Shown one piece after another: positions 7,585 through 10,553 of a DNA stretch of 10,553 nt. Within the stretch, counting starts at the first letter, position 1, and each line of letters opens with the position of its first letter. The stretch is from contig JALUTL010000275.1 of the NCBI GenBank assembly GCA_027016475.1, positions 1-10,553 on the forward strand, given 5' to 3'. The position numbers were made by a program, and so were the translations under genes. Origin of the DNA: Candidatus Heimdallarchaeota archaeon. GTDB lineage: Archaea; Asgardarchaeota; Heimdallarchaeia; Heimdallarchaeales; Kariarchaeaceae. The notes beneath the pieces are model-generated. The model was not told the origin of the DNA. It did not search any database and was given only the letters and a program-made list of their open reading frames with translations.

Positions 7585-8211
7585 ATAGTTCCCCGCAATC
7601 TTTTCCAACCGATCCATTACTTCTTCAGGAGCAATAGAGCGGGACAGCTCCAAAGAAAGAGTGCTGACAGGATCGGGCAGACCACAGGGCATTATTAGCC
7701 CAAATGGTTCCAAATCCATGTCCACATTAATGGCAAAACCATGCAACGACACTCCTTTCCTAATCTGCATCCCCACAGCAGCCAACTTTTTCTGTGGCTT
7801 CCCGACAGTCCATACACCAGGAAGTTCCTCGTTCTTGCAACAAACGATGCCAAACGAGCTTATGCAACGTTCCACCATATCCATAACCTTTGTCACCAAT
7901 CGATGGGTTCCACCATGCTTCGCCACAGGGGTGATTACATAGCCAACAACCTGACCGGGACCATGGTACGTGACTGAACCTCCCCTCTCGATCTGCACAA
8001 CATCTATTCCGCGCCGAAAATATTCTTCTGATGAAAGCATAAGATGTGAAGGATCTGTCCGACGACCCAACGTAACTACAGGGTTATGCTCCAATAGCAT
8101 CAGCCATGTACAGGAAGTAACAACACTTTCTTCCCAAAGTTCAAGCTGCCGCTGAAGTCCTCTGCTGTAATCCACGAGCTCTGAGTATCTCTCTATGTAC
8201 AGTCGCCCCAC
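7576..8211 (-). CDS. lipB: octanoyl-[acyl carrier protein]-protein N-octanoyltransferase (lipoate biosynthesis)
   Basis: LipB moves an octanoyl group from acyl carrier protein to a lysine of lipoyl domains (2-oxoacid dehydrogenase E2, GcvH); LipA then inserts sulfur. The 211-residue length is typical. Visible signatures are EHNPVVTLGRR (41-51), RGGSVTYHGPGQ (76-87), the catalytic lysine K142 in KKLAAVG, HGFAINV (157-163) and the catalytic cysteine C176 in IMPCGLPD. RGGxxTYHGPGQ together with the cysteine separates LipB from LplA and LipM ligases and transferases. The start is GTG at 8211: the overlapping ATG three bases before gives a six-codon frame only, and ATTTATC (8236-8242) lies 28 nt upstream, fitting a leaderless mRNA. 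It is convergent with the DUF885 gene (9 nt overlap) and divergent from the receiver-like gene; no lipA or lipoylated protein gene is in view. Confidence 0.96.
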   Translation of the reverse strand: MGRLYIERYSELVDYSRGLQRQLELWEESVVTSCTWLMLLEHNPVVTLGRRTDPSHLMLSSEEYFRRGIDVVQIERGGSVTYHGPGQVVGYVITPVAKHGGTHRLVTKVMDMVERCISSFGIVCCKNEELPGVWTVGKPQKKLAAVGMQIRKGVSLHGFAINVDMDLEPFGLIMPCGLPDPVSTLSLELSRSIAPEEVMDRLEKIAGNYLQ

Positions 8212-8235
8212 ATTTCTTCATCATTTTCTACCCAT

Positions 8236-8242
8236 GATAAAT
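8236..8242 (-). promoter_or_regulatory. TATA-like box of lipB
   Basis: The minus strand reads ATTTATC, centred 28 nt before the GTG at 8211. It shares the 132 bp divergent spacer with the promoter of the receiver-like gene, whose box is about 75 bp away. Confidence 0.45.
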
Positions 8243-8303
8243 CCTTGCTTCCTTCATGAACATTTGACAGAAATATCTTGATCTTCCTCGTTGTCGCAAG
8301 GAA

Positions 8304-8322
8304 TTTTTATAAACATATATAA
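8304..8322 (+). promoter_or_regulatory. strong TATA box of the receiver-like gene and its operon
   Basis: Two adjacent AT boxes, TTTTTATAAAC (8304-8314) and ATATATAA (8315-8322), form the best TATA element in the window. The second is centred 25-26 nt before the TTG at 8344, which supports that non-ATG start and a leaderless transcript; the first would place initiation near 8336. Confidence 0.65.
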
Positions 8323-8343
8323 CTTCTGACGGCCATTGTTACA

Positions 8344-9279
8344 TTGCCATTGACCAAAAAACCCACTCTCAGAATCATCAGCATTCTTGACAACAATTCA
8401 ATGCGTGTCCCCTTCAAATCTTTTACAAGAGAGACGGTAATGGCTTTAGGGTATGACATTGAGTTTATCACCCATGAAGTGACCACCCCTGAAAAAATCC
8501 TGCAATACATGATCCAGCACAGACCGGATCTTTTGATCATAGATGTTGGAGACGAACAATTCAACTTCGAGGAGTTCGGGCCATTGGCCAAAAATGATTT
8601 TCCACTCACACGAATCATCGTCATAATCGGAGACAAAAACATCAGAAAATCACTCAAATGGCTTGAATTTGGAGCAGACCACTTGGTTTACAAAGGAAAT
8701 TTCTTTCTCCCGGATTTCAGCACCGTGCTGGAAAACGCAATCAAAAAAATAGAAGCAAACAAACAGAGAAGAAAGAACATAGAACACATATTTTTCCCTG
8801 AACAATATCCCGCCGCCCTTTTCCAGCTTCAGTCCCATGGTCCATCAGTCCTGCTCAAAGATTTCGAAATCATCCCGAATTTGGACATTGACATTCCTAT
8901 CCCCCACTTGCTTGACAAGTTGGCAATTGAGTATCTGATACTCACTGGACAGGGACACACATACCATGAATCATGCTACATCCTCCCCGCAGGATCATCA
9001 AAATCACATGCAGTACTTGTCTTCAGCTTCAGGCTCGATGATCCAATGGCAAAAGACCACAGAATACGGCAAGGCTACTTCCAGCTCTGCCTCTTCGTAC
9101 CTAATGATTTTCTCCCCTTTCTCCCCCCAGTATCAAAATTGCAGGAAGTCATCCCATTGATCAAGGAAATGATTCCAGACAGTCAAACCCTCTCTGAAGA
9201 ATCATTGGTGGGCATCAAGTACGCCATCCTCAACCATATCAGAAAAATTGCTGAGCAAAACTTGATCAAATTCGAATAG
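8344..9279 (+). CDS. receiver-like N-terminal domain fused to a possible longin-like domain
   Basis: A 311-residue soluble protein in two parts. Residues 8-140 follow the alternating strand-helix order of a CheY receiver: strand TLRIISILD (8-16), PDLLIIDVGD (61-70) where the phospho-acceptor sits at the end of strand 3, RIIVIIGD (90-97), and GADHLVYKG (110-118), which mirrors the GADDYLxKP block with its conserved lysine (K117). D67 or D70 is the candidate acceptor; the paired N-terminal acidic residues are reduced to a single D16, so phosphorylation may be lost. Residues 155-275 have strands ALFQLQS, SVLLKD, AVLVFSFRLDD and YFQLCLFVP and a GQGHTYHESCYILP segment (202-215) that recalls longin-like proteins of Asgard archaea; this part is a guess. 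TTG at 8344 is chosen from the TATA position; ATG at 8401 would remove strand 1. It heads a same-strand run with the pilin-like gene. Confidence 0.85.
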   Translation: MPLTKKPTLRIISILDNNSMRVPFKSFTRETVMALGYDIEFITHEVTTPEKILQYMIQHRPDLLIIDVGDEQFNFEEFGPLAKNDFPLTRIIVIIGDKNIRKSLKWLEFGADHLVYKGNFFLPDFSTVLENAIKKIEANKQRRKNIEHIFFPEQYPAALFQLQSHGPSVLLKDFEIIPNLDIDIPIPHLLDKLAIEYLILTGQGHTYHESCYILPAGSSKSHAVLVFSFRLDDPMAKDHRIRQGYFQLCLFVPNDFLPFLPPVSKLQEVIPLIKEMIPDSQTLSEESLVGIKYAILNHIRKIAEQNLIKFE

Positions 9280-9312
9280 CATGGCCCACACCTTCAAAAA
9301 CACCAACAGCAT

Positions 9313-9318
9313 AAGGAG
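9313..9318 (+). promoter_or_regulatory. Shine-Dalgarno site of the pilin-like gene
   Basis: AAGGAG ends 8 nt before the ATG at 9327. It is the only clear ribosome binding site in the window, and no TATA box lies in the 47 nt spacer, so this gene is probably translated from the mRNA of the receiver-like gene. Confidence 0.65.
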
Positions 9319-9326
9319 AATAGAAA

Positions 9327-9794
9327 ATGGCCGATGAAACCATCATGTACCAATCGCTCCTCCTTCTGGGAATCATTGCATTCGGAGCGTTCTCATTAAC
9401 TTTGGACAACTTCAACGACAGGGCCCAAACAAATGTCCTCGTGGCCAATCTCAACGAAACACTTGCCGACATCGGTTCAAAAATAACAGAGCTCATTACA
9501 AGAGGCGAAAAGCTTGCTTCAGGAGCTACATCAACCTTCTCCTTGAGTATCATACTTGACCTCCCCGATGAATTCGGCAACTCACCTTACTGGATTAATG
9601 CAACCTCTTTGGACAGCGAAGCGTACCTTGCTGGTGTAGACCCATTTACAGAACAAACACTTACCACAACACCCCTCGGATTCAATACCACAGAAATACT
9701 CTTTTCAGGCACACTTTTCAGTACATCAGGAAAGCCAACTATTTCATACACATGGAACGGAACAACCTTTTCCTTTACTCTTTTCAACCAATGA
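9327..9794 (+). CDS. small pilin-like secreted or membrane-anchored protein
   Basis: A 155-residue protein with a short polar N-terminus (MADETIMYQS), one hydrophobic helix (about 11-27), an amphipathic helix (28-65) and a beta-rich, Ser/Thr-rich C-terminal domain. Four N-glycosylation sequons (N43, N91, N120, N144) in so short a chain argue that the C-terminal part lies outside the cell. The order N-terminal hydrophobic helix, extended helix, then LPDEFGNSPYWINAT (79-93) resembles archaeal type IV pilin-like proteins, in which a short LP-containing segment leads into the globular domain. A classical class III signal peptide (charged leader with a K/R-G cleavage site) is not evident, so prepilin processing is uncertain. 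It follows the receiver-like gene by 47 nt with its own AAGGAG site, and precedes a small membrane protein gene by 57 nt. Pilin identity is inference. Confidence 0.82.
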   Translation: MADETIMYQSLLLLGIIAFGAFSLTLDNFNDRAQTNVLVANLNETLADIGSKITELITRGEKLASGATSTFSLSIILDLPDEFGNSPYWINATSLDSEAYLAGVDPFTEQTLTTTPLGFNTTEILFSGTLFSTSGKPTISYTWNGTTFSFTLFNQ

Positions 9795-9824
9795 AACATT
9801 CATCCGATTTTTCCTCGAAGAATA

Positions 9825-9831
9825 CTTTAAG
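9825..9831 (+). promoter_or_regulatory. TATA-like box of the small membrane protein gene
   Basis: CTTTAAG is centred 24 nt before the ATG at 9852, and no Shine-Dalgarno motif is present, so the gene probably has its own leaderless transcript although it lies in line with the pilin-like gene. Confidence 0.45.
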
Positions 9832-9851
9832 GTAACCTGAAATCGGCATCC

Positions 9852-10169
9852 ATGGCAAATAAATCAGTCATTGACATCGGAAGGATACTTGCACTCATAG
9901 GTGCAGTACTCGGCATTGTCCTCGGAATTCTCGAACTCCTGTCAATATCACTTGGATTTGGTGTGGGATTACCACCCCTTGGAGGAATCGTAGGAACTAT
10001 CGTTGCAATTGTCCTCATGATCATTGCAACAGGAATCCTCATCGACAGAATAAGAATAAATGACGAGATCGTCAAATACATCATCATCCTTGTCCTCGGA
10101 CTTGTCTCCGGAAACCTCCTTGTCATTCTTGGAGGAATCCTGCTCATTATCGGATATTATATGTCATAA
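9852..10169 (+). CDS. small integral membrane protein, three or four helices
   Basis: A 105-residue, very hydrophobic protein rich in Gly, Ile, Leu and Val. Likely membrane helices are at 9-33, 43-64 and a long region 73-103 that could hold two short helices around SGN (86-88). A polar loop IDRIRINDEIV (64-74) separates helices 2 and 3. Glycine repeats in the helices (GAVLGIVLG, GGIVG, GGILLIIG) suggest tight helix packing. There is no signal peptide beyond the first helix, no catalytic residue and no family that I recognise. It is 57 nt downstream of the pilin-like gene on the same strand and ends one base from the stop codon of the convergent menB gene, so their 3' ends must share terminator sequence. 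A role with the pilin-like neighbour is possible but rests on position alone. Confidence 0.8.
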   Translation: MANKSVIDIGRILALIGAVLGIVLGILELLSISLGFGVGLPPLGGIVGTIVAIVLMIIATGILIDRIRINDEIVKYIIILVLGLVSGNLLVILGGILLIIGYYMS

Positions 10170-10170
10170 G

Positions 10171-10553
10171 TCAAGGCAACCACTTGATTTTCCGAAAGTC
10201 AGGTTTTCTTTTCTCCAAAAATGCATTCCGACCTTCCTTTGCCTCTTCCGTCATGTACGCCAAACGGGTGGCCTCACCTGCAAACACCTGCTGACCAACC
10301 AAACCGTCGTCTATCAGATTGAAAGCAAACTTCAGCATCCGGATCGATGTAGGAGACTTCTCCAAAATTTCCTGTGCCCATTGGTAAGCCTCACGCTCCA
10401 AATCCGCATGTGGAATCACCGCATTCACCATACCCATCTCAAATGCCTCCTGACCACTATAGTTCCTCCCCAAAAAGAAAATCTCACGGGCTCGCTTCTG
10501 ACCCACCTGTCGCGCCAAGTACGCTGAACCGTACCCACCATCAAAACTCGTCA
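10171..10553 (-). CDS. menB: 1,4-dihydroxy-2-naphthoyl-CoA synthase, C-terminal part (cut by window edge)
   Basis: MenB is the crotonase-fold enzyme that closes the second ring of menaquinone, turning O-succinylbenzoyl-CoA into 1,4-dihydroxy-2-naphthoyl-CoA. The last 126 residues are visible; the full family length is about 275-300, so the start lies beyond the right edge. The first visible residues, TSFDGGYGSAYLARQVGQ, contain the Asp and Ser that correspond to the catalytic D185 and S190 of the Mycobacterium tuberculosis enzyme. AREIFFLGRNYSGQEA, MGMVNAVIPHADLE, KSPTSIRMLKFAFN, FAGEATRLAYMTEEAKEGRNAF and the tail KRKPDFRKIKWLP all match MenB rather than other crotonases; the tyrosine of LAYMTEE corresponds to the conserved active-site tyrosine. 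It implies a menaquinone-based electron transport chain. It is convergent with the small membrane protein gene, one base apart. Confidence 0.95.
   Translation of the reverse strand, partial: TSFDGGYGSAYLARQVGQKRAREIFFLGRNYSGQEAFEMGMVNAVIPHADLEREAYQWAQEILEKSPTSIRMLKFAFNLIDDGLVGQQVFAGEATRLAYMTEEAKEGRNAFLEKRKPDFRKIKWLP

Noticed and set aside
8307..8657. Minus-strand open frame of 116 codons inside the receiver-like gene
   Set aside because: It lies antisense to a well-supported protein, covers the promoter TATA box, and its translation shows no domain pattern.
10060..10527. Plus-strand open frame of 155 codons across the 3' ends of the small membrane protein gene and menB
   Set aside because: It runs through two clear genes in other frames and its sequence is a Ser/Leu-rich shadow of them.
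1..10553. CRISPR arrays, tRNA/rRNA genes, insertion sequences or attachment sites
   Set aside because: No spaced direct repeats, tRNA-like arms, transposase motifs or terminal inverted repeats were seen; the gaps between genes are all under 160 bp.

Overview
The window looks archaeal. Recognisable promoters are TATA-like boxes, usually centred about 24-28 nt before a start codon with no Shine-Dalgarno sequence, which is the layout of leaderless archaeal transcripts. One operon-internal gene has a clear AAGGAG ribosome binding site instead. Several genes start with TTG or GTG. Gene content (bacterial-type aconitase, lipoate octanoyltransferase LipB, menaquinone enzyme MenB, and a receiver-like protein with a possible longin-like second half) suggests a respiring or facultative archaeon with a complete oxidative core. 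An Asgard archaeon of the Heimdallarchaeia type is my best guess, but this is inference from memory of gene content, not a search result.

Layout. 1-466 (-): start of a polytopic membrane protein cut by the window edge. 484-813/825 (-): small protein with three degenerate EF-hand-like repeats. 855-1766 (-): class I SAM methyltransferase resembling the C-methyltransferase domains of polyketide synthases. 1861-4560 (-): aconitase AcnA. 4629-5777 (-): secreted, very acidic surface protein with a C-terminal membrane anchor. A divergent promoter region of about 157 bp follows. 5935-7584 (+): DUF885-family zinc peptidase-like protein. 7576-8211 (-): LipB, tail-to-tail with DUF885 and overlapping it by 9 nt. 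A second divergent promoter region of about 132 bp follows. 8344-9279 (+): receiver-like protein; 9327-9794 (+): pilin-like protein; 9852-10169 (+): small membrane protein. 10171-10553 (-): C-terminal part of MenB, cut by the right edge.

How the genes fit together. AcnA (citrate to isocitrate), LipB (lipoylation of 2-oxoacid dehydrogenases or glycine cleavage H protein) and MenB (menaquinone ring closure) belong to one oxidative TCA/respiration theme, although they are separately transcribed. The 8344-10169 genes form a same-strand run that may be a signalling and cell-surface unit. There are no rRNA or tRNA genes, insertion sequences or CRISPR arrays that I can see, and no stretch over 300 bp lacks a gene.
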